Shown: positions 8,305 to 17,829, numbered from the stretch's first letter. The stretch is 64,000 bases of DNA from Methanosarcina horonobensis HB-1 = JCM 15518 (GCF_000970285.1 NZ_CP009516.1:909036-973035), one strand, 5' to 3'. Notes: generated from the sequence alone by a model not told the origin. Numbers and translations: made by a program.

Positions 8305-8740
8305 ATCAATACTTATCCTTGATAGTTATAATATGAGTTTTAAGAATTCGTGATTTTAGATGGGACTCTACGGTTTTTATATATTCCAGTTATACCCTGA
8401 ACATTAGCACAAATTTTTGCATAAACTCGGTTTATTATCCAGTTATATGCAGTTCTGATTTTTATCATTCAATAGGCCTTAAAGTCCATATGAATTATAT
8501 TCTGGTCCTGAGACTATTATGGCATGTAATGGAATGATTTTCAAATTTATAGATTCATCGATAATTGCTCTTTTTCTTCTAATCTTCTGTTGAGGTAGTA
8601 GGTGAGTGCGAAAATACCCCAACTTAGCATCACCAGGTTCTTCAAAGCGTATACTATCCTCTATATAATATAAAATTAAATTATATACCATTTTAAAACA
8701 GGATCTATGGATAATTTAGCACAATATTCAAGTAGAAAGT
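8305..8740. other. Intergenic region with likely promoter
   Basis: No convincing gene is present. AT-rich stretches near 8655-8690 (TATATAATATAAAATTAAATTATATACC, split by purines) look like a TATA region for the glycosyltransferase at 8750. The rest shows no repeats or hairpins worth naming. Confidence 0.35.
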
Positions 8741-8749
8741 GTGGGAAAG

Positions 8750-9589
8750 ATGACTGAAATTAGCGTTATTATTCCTACCTGGAATAGAGCAGAAACGCTG
8801 GGTAAGGCTATTTCAAGTGCCTTAAACCAAACTCTTCCTCCTCTTGAAATCATTGTATGTGGTGTTGAGGGGTCACTGGATCAAGAAGTTGTTAATTCGA
8901 TAAACGATCCTCGTGTACGATGGATAGAGGGAGGACGTGATGGGCTTGCATCAATTCCTCGTAATAGAGGAATTAATGCAAGCAGGGGAGAGTGGTTAGC
9001 TTTTTTGGATAGCGATGATGAGTGGTTACCGGACAAACTGGAAAAACAGCTCAAGCATGCCAACAAAATGGGATGCAGTGCTGCATGCTCTGACGCAATA
9101 AGGTATATTCCATCTAAAGGGTATGCAGGAACAATAGTTAACGGGGAGGTTTCTGGGGATTTAATATCTTTTTCTTTACTTTCTAACAATAATTACATAG
9201 TTTGCAGTTCAGTTTTAATTAAAAAAGACATTGTGGAAAAATGCGGTGGATTTCCAGAAGATATATCGTTAAAAGTTGGGGAAGATTACGCATTATGGCT
9301 GCGTACAGCTACACTTACGGACTTTGCCTTTGTAAACGAACCATTATTAATTTATAGAGACGAACCTCAAACAAGTGTGAGAGCTTCTACTCCTCCTATC
9401 TGGGAGTTAAGAGCTAATGTTTTTAATTCATTTATTTCATGGGCAAATAATACTGATTATAATACAAATAACAAAGAATACTTTTCTTTGGCAAAAAGAT
9501 TATTTTTACAGGCTCGTACCCGAAAAATCTTGTGTAGTTTAGTCGAAAGTACTAGGGTAAGATTTAAAGGAATAGCTCATAGAATTTAA
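8750..9589 (+). CDS. Family 2 glycosyltransferase
   Basis: From the ATG at 8750 the product is about 279 residues; GTG 8741 is an alternative. The GT-A fold signature is clear: ISVIIPTWNRAETLGKAISSALNQT at the N-terminus, RGEWLAFLDSDDEWLPDKL near residue 85 with the DSDD metal/nucleotide-binding motif, and GEDYALWLRTA near residue 180. It probably transfers a sugar from a nucleotide sugar to a lipid-linked acceptor at the cytoplasmic face of the membrane. Donor and linkage cannot be read from the sequence. Confidence 0.88.
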   Translation: MTEISVIIPTWNRAETLGKAISSALNQTLPPLEIIVCGVEGSLDQEVVNSINDPRVRWIEGGRDGLASIPRNRGINASRGEWLAFLDSDDEWLPDKLEKQLKHANKMGCSAACSDAIRYIPSKGYAGTIVNGEVSGDLISFSLLSNNNYIVCSSVLIKKDIVEKCGGFPEDISLKVGEDYALWLRTATLTDFAFVNEPLLIYRDEPQTSVRASTPPIWELRANVFNSFISWANNTDYNTNNKEYFSLAKRLFLQARTRKILCSLVESTRVRFKGIAHRI

Positions 9590-9701
9590 AATATAGGAGA
9601 GAATACGACAATACTACATACAGTTGAATTCAATTGTCATTATATTGTCATTACTGTCTTTCGGATCGATTTTAAAAGACCGGATTTAACTATTTTATCT
9701 A

Positions 9702-10919
9702 TTGGTGGTCTATTACTTGGCAGACAATGTTTTGTATATACATGTAAAACATATCCTACAAAAATTAATCCAATATCTGGAGAGACCTCTTGTAATTGCT
9801 GGCAGATTTGTAGGTTCTTTCTCCGTTTCATACTTCAGGTCCCAGCTTTTTTTCTTTTTTCCGTTCTACCATATAGGAGGGGCTGAAAAGGTTCATGCCA
9901 GAATTACCTGTTGCCTGAAAGAGAATAAACCTATAGTATTTTTTGCGGATAAATCAAAAAGTTTCGCATTAAAAAAACAATTTATGCAAAGTGCTAAAAT
10001 ATTTGATTTAGGTTATTTAAACAATCCAGTATTAATTTACTTTTGGGCTGGTGTACTTTCTACAATTGTAAACAGTAATAAAAATTGCGTAGTTTTTGGA
10101 TGTAACAATATCCTTTTTTATAAACTAATCCCTTATTTAAGCCCTCACATTTGCTGTATTGACCTCACTCACGCTTTTGGGGGTGGAATTGAAAATGTTA
10201 GCCTTCCTTGTGTAGATAGATTAGACAAAAGAGTTGTAATTAATACACGCACGTTAAAGGATCTCAAGGAACAGTACAGTTTGAACGGTGTTCCTGAGAA
10301 TATGAGTGAAAGGATTGTTTTAATCGAAAACTGTGTACATATTCCAGAATTAACCGGAAGAAAAAATTATAGAAAAAATAATGGACCAATTTTAAGAATT
10401 CTATACGTAGGTCGTGGTTCTGAAGAAAAGAGAGTACACCTTGTAGGAGAAATTTCTTACCTCTGTCACCAAAAAGATATGCCTGTTGAGTTTGTATTGG
10501 TAGGAGACGTCAGAAGTTCAATTCCTGAGCAGTACAGAAAGTGTTGTACTTTTTTAGGCGAAATCGTAGATGAAAAAAAGCTCTCAGAAATCTACAATAG
10601 TTCTGACATATTGCTACTTGTATCGAGCAGTGAAGGTTTTCCTTTAGTTATAATGGAAGCAATGGCTTATGGGGTTGTAACTATAAGTACGGACGTAGGA
10701 GGCATTTCAGAGCATATTCATAACGGATATAACGGTTTTCTTATAAAAAACGAAAGTGAAAGTCTCATAGTAAAAAACGTATATAAAATTATAGATGAAC
10801 TTATCTCAAACGAATTTTTGATGGACAAAATTTCTCTTGAGGCCTATGAATATGCAAAAACAAATTTTAACTGTGAAAAATTTTGTTCAAAATATAAAAA
10901 ACTAATTTGGGGCAAGTGA
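9702..10919 (+). CDS. Family 4-type glycosyltransferase
   Basis: The 405-residue protein has two Rossmann-like halves. FPFYHIGGAEKVHARI near residues 53-68 is the GGAE acceptor-side motif, and SSSEGFPLVIMEAMAYGVV near residue 308 is the E-x7-E nucleotide-sugar motif of GT4 (GT-B fold). The start is uncertain: TTG 9702 gives an N-terminal extension of about 45 residues beyond the usual family start, and no good ribosome binding site marks any choice. The gene is more AT-rich than its neighbours, as often seen for glycan genes acquired by transfer. It probably adds one sugar to the lipid-linked glycan. Confidence 0.82.
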   Translation: MVVYYLADNVLYIHVKHILQKLIQYLERPLVIAGRFVGSFSVSYFRSQLFFFFPFYHIGGAEKVHARITCCLKENKPIVFFADKSKSFALKKQFMQSAKIFDLGYLNNPVLIYFWAGVLSTIVNSNKNCVVFGCNNILFYKLIPYLSPHICCIDLTHAFGGGIENVSLPCVDRLDKRVVINTRTLKDLKEQYSLNGVPENMSERIVLIENCVHIPELTGRKNYRKNNGPILRILYVGRGSEEKRVHLVGEISYLCHQKDMPVEFVLVGDVRSSIPEQYRKCCTFLGEIVDEKKLSEIYNSSDILLLVSSSEGFPLVIMEAMAYGVVTISTDVGGISEHIHNGYNGFLIKNESESLIVKNVYKIIDELISNEFLMDKISLEAYEYAKTNFNCEKFCSKYKKLIWGK

Positions 10920-10922
10920 TGA

Positions 10923-10943
10923 CTTCAGTCTTCAAAACTGAAG
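10923..10943. terminator. Inverted repeat just after glycosyltransferase stop (possible terminator)
   Basis: CTTCAGT at 10923-10929 pairs with ACTGAAG at 10937-10943 around a 7-base loop, four bases after the stop codon of the glycosyltransferase. A T-run follows at about 10957-10964. This fits a terminator; it could instead be a relic of an insertion element end. Confidence 0.45.
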
Positions 10944-11358
10944 CTAACAAGTATGACTTTTTTTATAGTTTTACATAAACCGTCTATGCTTATAATTATA
11001 AAATGTAAAAACTATCTCCTAAAACTATTTGCTAAAATTAATGGATTTATTTAATGAACAAAAAGTATGAATTAATTGCTTGACCGACTATAAACTTCAA
11101 TTAAGTTAAGTTTTTGTTTTCGATGCATTTTCGTTAATTTGGTGCCATCTCAGTTATGTATATCATTTTTTAATTGGAAGCGAATTGGGTTTAAAAGGTT
11201 CTAAACTTCCATTTTTCTTTTATTTTTTCGTGGCTTAGGACATTTCACAGAAAAATGCTCTTAATAATGATTTTACAGCGTATGCTTTACAATGAGTACT
11301 TAATTATTTTTAAAAAAGGGAAATATTTTTTCAATCCAAACTTATTTTAGGAAAATCC
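10944..11358. other. Intergenic region between convergent glycosyltransferase genes
   Basis: The region is AT-rich with no gene. It contains an imperfect inverted repeat, ATAGTTTTACAT at about 10964-10975 and ATGTAAAAACTAT at about 11002-11014, of unknown meaning. It lies between the 3' ends of a plus-strand and a minus-strand glycosyltransferase. Confidence 0.4.
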
Positions 11359-12306
11359 TCAGGAAAGATTATTAACAAGTGTTCTACGACTAAACTCCAC
11401 CATGAAACAAGGTATCATATACATTGATTTTTTTCCGAAATTTCTTAGTAAAAAAACAATATGATTTCTGGCATAATAGTAAGTCTGTCTCAAACGCCCG
11501 GACAGTCTGCAGCCACCTGTACCAACTCTGTTGTGGTCTGCTACTGCAGCTGGTTGGAAGTAGAACTTAAATCCCCTGTTAATGAGCCGCATATTCAGGT
11601 CACTTTCTTCACGGCAGTAGGTACCCTTGTAAGCTTTTTCTTCATATCCGCCTATGGCCTGTAACTGATCCCCTGGGTACAAACAACAGGCGTGTCCCAT
11701 ATCTACTCCTAAAACACTTCCAGAGTCCTGTCCATAATTGTTAAAAATCTCACCAGTGAATTTATTTACATAAAATGGCATATTACGCCTGACAGCTTCT
11801 TTATCTGGATCTGTATTTTCTATTAATCTTGGAACGATAACGACGTTGTGGGCATCGAATGAATTGTAAGTGCTGACAAGTTTCTCTAAGCAGTCTTGAT
11901 GCAGTACCAGATCATCTTCTATGAAAAATACTAATTGACCTTTAGCTGCAAATAGAGCTTTATTTCTATTACCTGGGAGTCCTAGATTGTGTTCATTCGT
12001 CGTGCCGTTAATCCTGGAATCACGGTTTATGTACTGTTTTATAACATCTCCTGTATTGTCAGTTGAACAGTCATCCGAAATCAAAAGTTCCCAATTGGTA
12101 TATGACTGATTTAATACCGATTTGACACAGACTCCAAGAACAGATGCTCTATTGTATGTTGGTAAAATTATTGATACTAGTGGTCTTTTCCTGATTGCCT
12201 CTTCTTTGAACCCGTGATGGATTTTACTCTGATATTTTGATATCCCCAATATCTTCTCCGTTTTTAAGCCACTTATATAATCGATTTCCACGCTTAAGTC
12301 CCCCAC
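11359..12306 (-). CDS. Family 2 glycosyltransferase
   Basis: The 315-residue GT-A protein has PLVSIILPTYNRASVLGVCV at about residues 42-61, ELLISDDCSTDNT, and LVFFIEDDLVLHQDCL, where EDD stands in for the DxD motif. CREESDLNMRLINRG near residue 230 is the acceptor-side catalytic region. The first 40 residues are an extra N-terminal segment. It probably adds a sugar to the same family of lipid-linked glycans as its neighbours. It is the only minus-strand gene in this part of the island, pointing towards the plus-strand glycosyltransferase at 9702, so it is its own transcription unit. Donor unknown. Confidence 0.87.
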   Translation of the reverse strand: MGDLSVEIDYISGLKTEKILGISKYQSKIHHGFKEEAIRKRPLVSIILPTYNRASVLGVCVKSVLNQSYTNWELLISDDCSTDNTGDVIKQYINRDSRINGTTNEHNLGLPGNRNKALFAAKGQLVFFIEDDLVLHQDCLEKLVSTYNSFDAHNVVIVPRLIENTDPDKEAVRRNMPFYVNKFTGEIFNNYGQDSGSVLGVDMGHACCLYPGDQLQAIGGYEEKAYKGTYCREESDLNMRLINRGFKFYFQPAAVADHNRVGTGGCRLSGRLRQTYYYARNHIVFLLRNFGKKSMYMIPCFMVEFSRRTLVNNLS

Positions 12307-12590
12307 TTAAGTTCCCCCAAACCTAAGAATAATTTGTAAAATTTGTAGTTTAAAGAAATAAATTGTAGTAACCCTTAATTTAACCGGATAATTTTGTTAT
12401 TTTGTCTTGGATAATTTTTCTTTGTCTTATTTTTTTATTTTTCATTTTTGTCTTACATATGTCGTTTCTCAATTTTGACTGAAACTTTTTTCCAGTCCAC
12501 GATTAAATATGAGTACCTAATGAGTATAATGTAACAGCTAATATAAAGCTCATATAATATAAATGTAAATGATATCTAACAAGCACTTTT

Positions 12591-12845
12591 GCATAATTTG
12601 GCCTTCCAATCGTTTTCAAGTAACATCAGTTATCATACAATCCGTCTGACAAATTCAATGGCTGAAAAGAAAAAAATATCTTGCTGGTCTGCCTTCGGCA
12701 GTTGCTTCTAACCTTCCTTTTTCCTGAAAAATCTCACGTAGGGGAAAAACATTTCAGACTCGAACTTCTCACCCGAGCTTCCCGTCTTTGATAGGATCGA
12801 TCATAATAGCCCTCTGAAATGGGTCAGGGCATATATTTTATTAAA
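12591..12845 (+). pseudogene. Decayed 5' fragment of a GT4 glycosyltransferase (copy of the gene at 23330)
   Basis: The stretch aligns base by base with about 23350-23601, the start of the intact glycosyltransferase at 23330-24484. Shared blocks include CATCAGTTAT, ATCCGTCTG, CTTTTTCCTG, AAAATCTCA and the run ending ATTTTATTAAA. It is littered with stops and small indels (for example a TAA where the intact copy has coding sequence), and the remaining three quarters of the gene are missing. This is a relic of a duplication or of a displaced allele of the glycan locus, now 11 kb from its functional relative. Confidence 0.85.
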
Positions 12846-13316
12846 TTACATGAACCGGATACCGCTATCCTGCAATGGTGAACTTGAATGTTCTTCTTAA
12901 AAATGAAGGCGGATGGTTATGTATGGTTACTGGAAGAGAATATCCGAGTATTGTAGGGAAAGAGTTTGATTGATCCGGAAGAGTTTATTAGTAAAAGATT
13001 TGTGTATAAGGGAGCTTGGAAAATAGATAAAAATGAGTGTGGAATATACTGAACAAAATCCTTTTATTTTTTCTCCTCTCAGTAGTCTACTATTTCAAGG
13101 CCAAAACTTATTTATCGACATTTTATTATTTACTGTCTATATTTTGTTAACATTTTATAGCAAATTCACGAGTTTAAGACTAAGAGAAAGCATAAATTGC
13201 CACATTTCGAGTTTTCTCTTAAAACTATTATGGTGTTGTGCAGAGAGAGCACATGTGTGTAAAAGGGAAAATTTTGTAGACTTGATCAGGTATATTGGAA
13301 TACTGAGGTTTGAAAT
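12846..13316 (+). other. Intergenic region with possible further gene debris and rmlC promoter
   Basis: After the pseudogene, 12900-13035 has a weakly protein-like frame with stops (KMKADGYVWLLEEN, then a stop, then GKSLIDPEEFISKRF), perhaps another decayed gene fragment. I cannot assign a family. The following 280 bases are AT-rich and probably carry the promoter for rmlC at 13317. The region is consistent with a recombination scar inside the glycan island. Confidence 0.35.
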
Positions 13317-13868
13317 ATGAAGGTCATTGATACCGAAATAAAGGACCTTTTCATACTGGAGCCCAATGTTTTTGAGGATGAGCGGGGCTATTTCTTTGAG
13401 AGTTACAACAGAAAGACACTGGATAATTTAATAGGGAAAGAGTACAATTTTGTTCAGGACAATGAATCAAAGTCGTCTTATGGAGTAGTTCGCGGTCTAC
13501 ACTATCAGTTAGCTCCTTATAGTCAGGCAAAACTGGTAAGGGTCTTGCAGGGGAAGGTGTATGACGTTGCAGTGGATTTAAGGAAAAGTTCCCTCACTTT
13601 CGGTAAGTGGGTTGGAGTCGAGCTTTCGGGTGAAAACAAGAGGCAATTTCTTATTCCAAAAGGTTTTGCTCATGGATTTTCTGTGCTGAGTGAAATCGCA
13701 GTTTTTGCATACAAATGTGATGATTATTATCATCCTGAAGCTGAAGTAGGAATTGCTTACAACGATTCTTCGCTAGGTATTGACTGGAAAATAAATGATA
13801 AAGATGTAAAAGTCTCTCAGAAAGATAGGTTGCTTCCCAAATTTGAAGAAGCCAGGATGAACTTTTAA
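13317..13868 (+). CDS. rmlC: dTDP-4-dehydrorhamnose 3,5-epimerase
   Basis: The 183-residue cupin protein is a standard RmlC. It has DERGYFFESYNRKTL near residues 21-35, the NESKSSYGVVRGLHYQ block with the catalytic His of RGLHYQ near residue 62, and IPKGFAHGFSVLSE near residue 115. It epimerises dTDP-4-keto-6-deoxyglucose at C3 and C5. It is the first gene of an rmlC-rmlB-rmlD-rmlA run, which together makes dTDP-L-rhamnose. The ATG at 13317 closely follows GAGG. Expected length and all key residues are present. Confidence 0.95.
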   Translation: MKVIDTEIKDLFILEPNVFEDERGYFFESYNRKTLDNLIGKEYNFVQDNESKSSYGVVRGLHYQLAPYSQAKLVRVLQGKVYDVAVDLRKSSLTFGKWVGVELSGENKRQFLIPKGFAHGFSVLSEIAVFAYKCDDYYHPEAEVGIAYNDSSLGIDWKINDKDVKVSQKDRLLPKFEEARMNF

Positions 13869-13937
13869 TGCACAAATTTTTATGTTTTAAAACAGTCGGT
13901 GTATTATTGTAATGTATTCTTTGCAGAGGTGACCTGA

Positions 13938-14894
13938 ACGAAACTGCTGGTAACAGGAGGCTGCGGATTTATAGGCAGCAATTTTATCCGTTATATGCTG
14001 GAAAAGTATCCGCACGACCGAATTATAAATCTTGACAAACTGACATATGCCGGGAATCCAGCCAATCTCAAAGATATTGAGAATAACCCTAACTATTCTT
14101 TTGTCAAAGGAGATATCTGCGACCCTGCCGTTGTGAATGAAGTAATGAAAAATGTAGATCAGGTAGTTCATTTCGCAGCCGAAAGCCATGTTGACCGTTC
14201 AATTGAAGATGGATCGGTTTTTGTAAGGACAAACGTACTTGGTACAAACACCCTTCTCCAGAGTGCGCTTGCAAACGATATCATGAAATTTATCCACGTT
14301 TCAACTGATGAGGTATACGGCAGTATAAAAGAGGGGTCTTTTATTGAAAAAGATAATTTGAATCCTTCAAGCCCTTATTCTTCAAGCAAAGCAGGTTCGG
14401 ACCTCCTTGCAATGTCTTATTACACAACCTATGAGCTGCCTGTTTGCATTACGAGGTGTACAAACAACTTTGGTCCTTACCAGTATCCTGAAAAGCTGAT
14501 TCCTTTTTTTATCAGCAGATTAATGGAAGGAAAGAAAGTTCCAGTGTACGGTACAGGCAAGAATATCAGGGACTGGATCTATGTTGAAGATCACTGCTCT
14601 GCAGTAGATTTTGTTCTTCATAACGGAAGCAGCGGAGAAATTTATAATATCGATGGCGGGAACGAACTTACAAATCTTGAAATCACTCATCGCCTTCTTA
14701 GAATGCTTGGCAAAGACGAATCTTCAATTGAATATGTTGAAGACAGAAAAGGTCACGACTTCCGGTACTCCCTTGACGGCAGCAAACTGGAAAAAATGGG
14801 CTGGACACCAAAATATGATTTTGATACTGCCCTTGAGCAAACAGTCAGGTGGTATGTTGAAAATCGGTGGTGGTGGGAACCATTAAAGCACTGA
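13938..14894 (+). CDS. rmlB: dTDP-glucose 4,6-dehydratase, ACG start
   Basis: The product is an extended short-chain dehydrogenase of about 318 residues. The NAD-binding TGGCGFIGSNFIRYM block, the STDEVYGS region and the catalytic YSSSKAGSD are all clear, followed by GRNIRDWIYVEDH-like sequence. The first ATG in frame (13995) lies inside the Rossmann motif and would destroy NAD binding. The frame reads TGA ACG AAA CTG CTG GTA ACA, so ACG at 13938 sits immediately after an in-frame stop, exactly where ATG would be expected (MKLLVTGG). GAGGTG at 13926-13931 is six bases upstream. It converts dTDP-glucose to dTDP-4-keto-6-deoxyglucose. Confidence 0.92.
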   Translation, partial: TKLLVTGGCGFIGSNFIRYMLEKYPHDRIINLDKLTYAGNPANLKDIENNPNYSFVKGDICDPAVVNEVMKNVDQVVHFAAESHVDRSIEDGSVFVRTNVLGTNTLLQSALANDIMKFIHVSTDEVYGSIKEGSFIEKDNLNPSSPYSSSKAGSDLLAMSYYTTYELPVCITRCTNNFGPYQYPEKLIPFFISRLMEGKKVPVYGTGKNIRDWIYVEDHCSAVDFVLHNGSSGEIYNIDGGNELTNLEITHRLLRMLGKDESSIEYVEDRKGHDFRYSLDGSKLEKMGWTPKYDFDTALEQTVRWYVENRWWWEPLKH

Positions 14895-15676
14895 TTATAG
14901 GTTCTAACGGAATGCTCGGTTCTGATCTCTGCAATATGTTTCCCTATGCTGTCAAACTGACTCACAGAGATCTTGATATCACAAATAAAGAACAGGTTCT
15001 GGGATCTATTCAAAGAATAAAACCTGACGTTGTAATAAACGCCGCTGCTTATACCGATGTTGATGGTTGCGAGGATAACCAGGAACTTGCATTTCAGGTC
15101 AATGGATATGGTCCCGGGCATATTGCCGAAGCTTGTAGTAAAGTGGGAGCGTTACTCGTACATTTCAGTACGGATTATGTATTTGATGGGTCCAGAAATG
15201 AGTACATAGAGTCTGACACTCCAAACCCTATCAACGTATATGGTCAGTCAAAACTTCTTGGAGAACAGAAGATCGCAGAGAACACCGAGAACTACAGGAT
15301 CATCAGAATTTCCTGGCTTTTTGGCATTCACGGAAAAAACTTCGTAGAGACAATGCTGAAATTATCTACTCAGATGGATAGGGTCAAGGTAGTAAATGAC
15401 CAGTTTGGAAAACCCACATATACCGTAGACCTCGCAAATAAGATTACGGACGTCCTTGAACTTGAGGCAGGGATATACCATTTAACAAACGAAGGCGTAT
15501 GTTCCTGGTATGAGTTTGCATCTGCTATCATAGATAATGTTGTTCCGTGTACAAGCGAAGAATTTCCAAGAAAAGCAAAACGTCCGAAGTATTCTGTTCT
15601 TGTAAACTCTAAAACCGAACCTATGAGGCACTGGAGAGCAGCACTCGAAGTTTATATGAAGGAGAGAAATAAATGA
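14873..15676 (+). CDS. rmlD: dTDP-4-dehydrorhamnose reductase
   Basis: About 267 residues; the N-terminal KALIIGSNGMLGSDL is the NADPH-binding motif. HFSTDYVFDG and NVYGQSKLLGEQ (catalytic Tyr and Lys) identify RmlD. It reduces the keto sugar to dTDP-L-rhamnose, the last step of the pathway. The start overlaps the end of rmlB: three consecutive GTG codons at 14867, 14870 and 14873 are possible, and I use the last because it is nearest to the family start. ATT at 14882 would match it even better, given the rare starts elsewhere in this island. Its stop overlaps the rmlA start by four bases, so translation is probably coupled. Confidence 0.92.
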   Translation: MGTIKALIIGSNGMLGSDLCNMFPYAVKLTHRDLDITNKEQVLGSIQRIKPDVVINAAAYTDVDGCEDNQELAFQVNGYGPGHIAEACSKVGALLVHFSTDYVFDGSRNEYIESDTPNPINVYGQSKLLGEQKIAENTENYRIIRISWLFGIHGKNFVETMLKLSTQMDRVKVVNDQFGKPTYTVDLANKITDVLELEAGIYHLTNEGVCSWYEFASAIIDNVVPCTSEEFPRKAKRPKYSVLVNSKTEPMRHWRAALEVYMKERNK

Positions 15677-16395
15677 AAGGCGTGATACTCGCAGGCGGGA
15701 CAGGCAGCAGGCTCTATCCCCTGACCAAGGTTACAAATAAACATCTTTTGCCAGTCTATGACAAGCCAATGATATTTTATCCTATCCAGACCCTTGTCGA
15801 TGCAGGAATTAAGGAGATAATGATAGTATCAGGTAGAGGTCATGCAGGGCACTTCCTTGAACTCCTGGGATCGGGCGCGGATCTCGGAGTTAAGTTCACT
15901 TATGAAATTCAGGAAGAGGCCGGAGGAATCGCACAGGCATTAGGCCTTGCTGAGAGTTTTGCTGATGAGGAGGATGTGGCTGTAATTCTTGGGGACAATA
16001 TTTTCCAGGATAATATCAAAAATGATGTCTCAAACTTTACAGGCGGTGCCAAGATTTTCTTAAAGGAAGTCCCTGATGCTCACAGGTTTGGAGTTGCGGA
16101 GCTAAAAGGCGATAAAGTCGTCGGAATCAAAGAAAAACCAAGGGAGCCTAAAAGCAGGTTTGCGGTTACAGGTCTCTATATTTATAGCAATAAAGTGTTT
16201 AAAGTGATTAAAACCTTAGAGCCTTCTGCTCGAGGAGAACTCGAGATAACTGATGTTAATAATTATTTTGTTAACAATGGAACTATGGAATACCGTGTTC
16301 TGGATGGTTTCTGGAGTGATGCTGGAACCTTTGAAAGCTTATTGAGAGCAGGTATACTGATCCAGAAACATAGTAAAAACAAAAATCTGGAGTAA
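15673..16395 (+). CDS. rmlA: Glucose-1-phosphate thymidylyltransferase
   Basis: The 240-residue nucleotidyltransferase begins MKGVILAGGTGSRLYPLT with the GGTGSRL-x8-K signature, and continues with VTNKHLLPVYDKPMIFYPI, AVILGDNIF and a C-terminal VLDGFWSDAGTFESL. It couples dTTP with glucose-1-phosphate to give dTDP-glucose, the first step of dTDP-L-rhamnose synthesis. At 240 residues it is the short archaeal/RfbA-type form rather than the roughly 290-residue bacterial RmlA. It overlaps rmlD by four bases (ATGA) and is followed six bases later by a flippase gene, so the rml run and the flippase are one operon. Confidence 0.93.
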   Translation: MKGVILAGGTGSRLYPLTKVTNKHLLPVYDKPMIFYPIQTLVDAGIKEIMIVSGRGHAGHFLELLGSGADLGVKFTYEIQEEAGGIAQALGLAESFADEEDVAVILGDNIFQDNIKNDVSNFTGGAKIFLKEVPDAHRFGVAELKGDKVVGIKEKPREPKSRFAVTGLYIYSNKVFKVIKTLEPSARGELEITDVNNYFVNNGTMEYRVLDGFWSDAGTFESLLRAGILIQKHSKNKNLE

Positions 16396-16401
16396 AACTC
16401 A

Positions 16402-17829
16402 TTGACTACAGTTAAAAAAATAGCCAAGAATAGTCTATTCTTACTTGCTGGTCAGGTAACGAGTATAGTTTTTGGTTTTTTTTATTTTGTTTATATGGCC
16501 CGATATCTTGGGGCTGAAGATTTAGGAATATTGAGTTTTGCGCTCTCTTTTGCCTCAATTCTGGGACTTATAGGAGATCTCGGACTAAGTTCATTAATGA
16601 TAAGGGAAGTCTCACGCAATCTGTCTCAGGCACCCAGATATCTTGGAAGTATTCTCTTAATGAAGATTTTACTATCAATGGTTAACTTTGGAGTCGCTGC
16701 AATTGCAATAAATATTCTTGGTTATTCCGAACCAACAATAAGGGTAGTGTACATTATTACGCTATATAATATTGCGACAAATTTTACTTATGTGTTTTAT
16801 TCTGTTTTCCAAGCGTTTGAGAGATTTGAATTTCAATCTTTAGGGATTATTCTGAATAGCACATTGATGATTGTGGGTATTTTTTTTGCAGTAGAACAGA
16901 GACTTGATTTAATTTATTTTGCATTCATTTATCTTATTGTTAACACAATAATTCTCGTATATAGTTTTCTTATATGTATAAGAAAATTTACAATCCCGAC
17001 TTTAAATATCGATTGGGTTTTCTGGAAGCAAATAATTTCCGAATCAGCTCCATTCTGGTTAAATACAGTATTTGTCTTAATTTATTTTAAAATAGATATG
17101 GTAATGCTTTCGGTAATGAACGGAGATAGTGTAGTTGGATGGTATGCGGCATCTTACAGGTTAATAGATGCTCTTGCCTTATTACCTGCAGTTCTTATGA
17201 GTACAATGTATCCTGTATTTTCCAAATTTTATGTTAGTTCCATAGACTCTCTGGAATTTGCTTTTAAAAAATCACTTAAGCTTTTAACAATAATTTCAAT
17301 CCCGATTGGAATAGGCACTACAATCTTGGCAGAAAGAATTATTATACTTATATATGGTATGGAATATTCTCCTTCAGTTACTGCTTTGCAAATTTTAATC
17401 TGGGCAAGTGTACTGAGTTTTATCAATTATACACCTGCAACTTATTTCAATTCAATAGATAAACAAAGGACACTTATGATGTTTACCTTTGTAGGGGCAA
17501 TCCTTAATCTAATTCTAAACTTTATCCTGATCCCTCAGTTCAGTTACAAAGGAGCTGCCGTTGCTACTGTATCTACAGAGCTGGTTGTTGGTTTACTGCT
17601 GATTTCTAATATGCACAGGATACAAAACTTGTCCTCTTTGTTAAGAGATTTAATATTTAAATCGTTAATAGCAGGAGCTGTCATGGGGATATTTCTGCTT
17701 ATTTTCCAGAATTGTACGTTGATACTGCTGATTTTGTTTGCAGCAATTTTATACTTCACTGCCCTGTATATTATAAATGGCTTTGAAAAAGAAGACATCA
17801 GTTTACTTAATCAGGTATTGGGAAGATAA
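16402..17829 (+). CDS. Polysaccharide biosynthesis flippase (Wzx/RfbX-like)
   Basis: A 475-residue multi-pass membrane protein starting at TTG 16402, with GGAG about nine bases upstream. KKIAKNSLFLLAGQVTSIVFGFFYFVYMARYLGAEDLGILSF is typical of the RfbX/Wzx family start, followed by about 12-14 membrane segments and YKGAAVATVSTELVVGLLL near residue 385. It probably flips a rhamnose-containing lipid-linked glycan outwards. The position directly after rmlA ties it to the rhamnose pathway. It is the second flippase of the island and is not closely similar to the one at 6820. Confidence 0.87.
   Translation: MTTVKKIAKNSLFLLAGQVTSIVFGFFYFVYMARYLGAEDLGILSFALSFASILGLIGDLGLSSLMIREVSRNLSQAPRYLGSILLMKILLSMVNFGVAAIAINILGYSEPTIRVVYIITLYNIATNFTYVFYSVFQAFERFEFQSLGIILNSTLMIVGIFFAVEQRLDLIYFAFIYLIVNTIILVYSFLICIRKFTIPTLNIDWVFWKQIISESAPFWLNTVFVLIYFKIDMVMLSVMNGDSVVGWYAASYRLIDALALLPAVLMSTMYPVFSKFYVSSIDSLEFAFKKSLKLLTIISIPIGIGTTILAERIIILIYGMEYSPSVTALQILIWASVLSFINYTPATYFNSIDKQRTLMMFTFVGAILNLILNFILIPQFSYKGAAVATVSTELVVGLLLISNMHRIQNLSSLLRDLIFKSLIAGAVMGIFLLIFQNCTLILLILFAAILYFTALYIINGFEKEDISLLNQVLGR

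Noticed and set aside
13033-13320. 95-codon plus frame before rmlC
   Set aside because: Low-complexity Leu/Phe/Ser content, no ribosome binding site, and its end overlaps the start of rmlC. Probably chance in AT-rich DNA.
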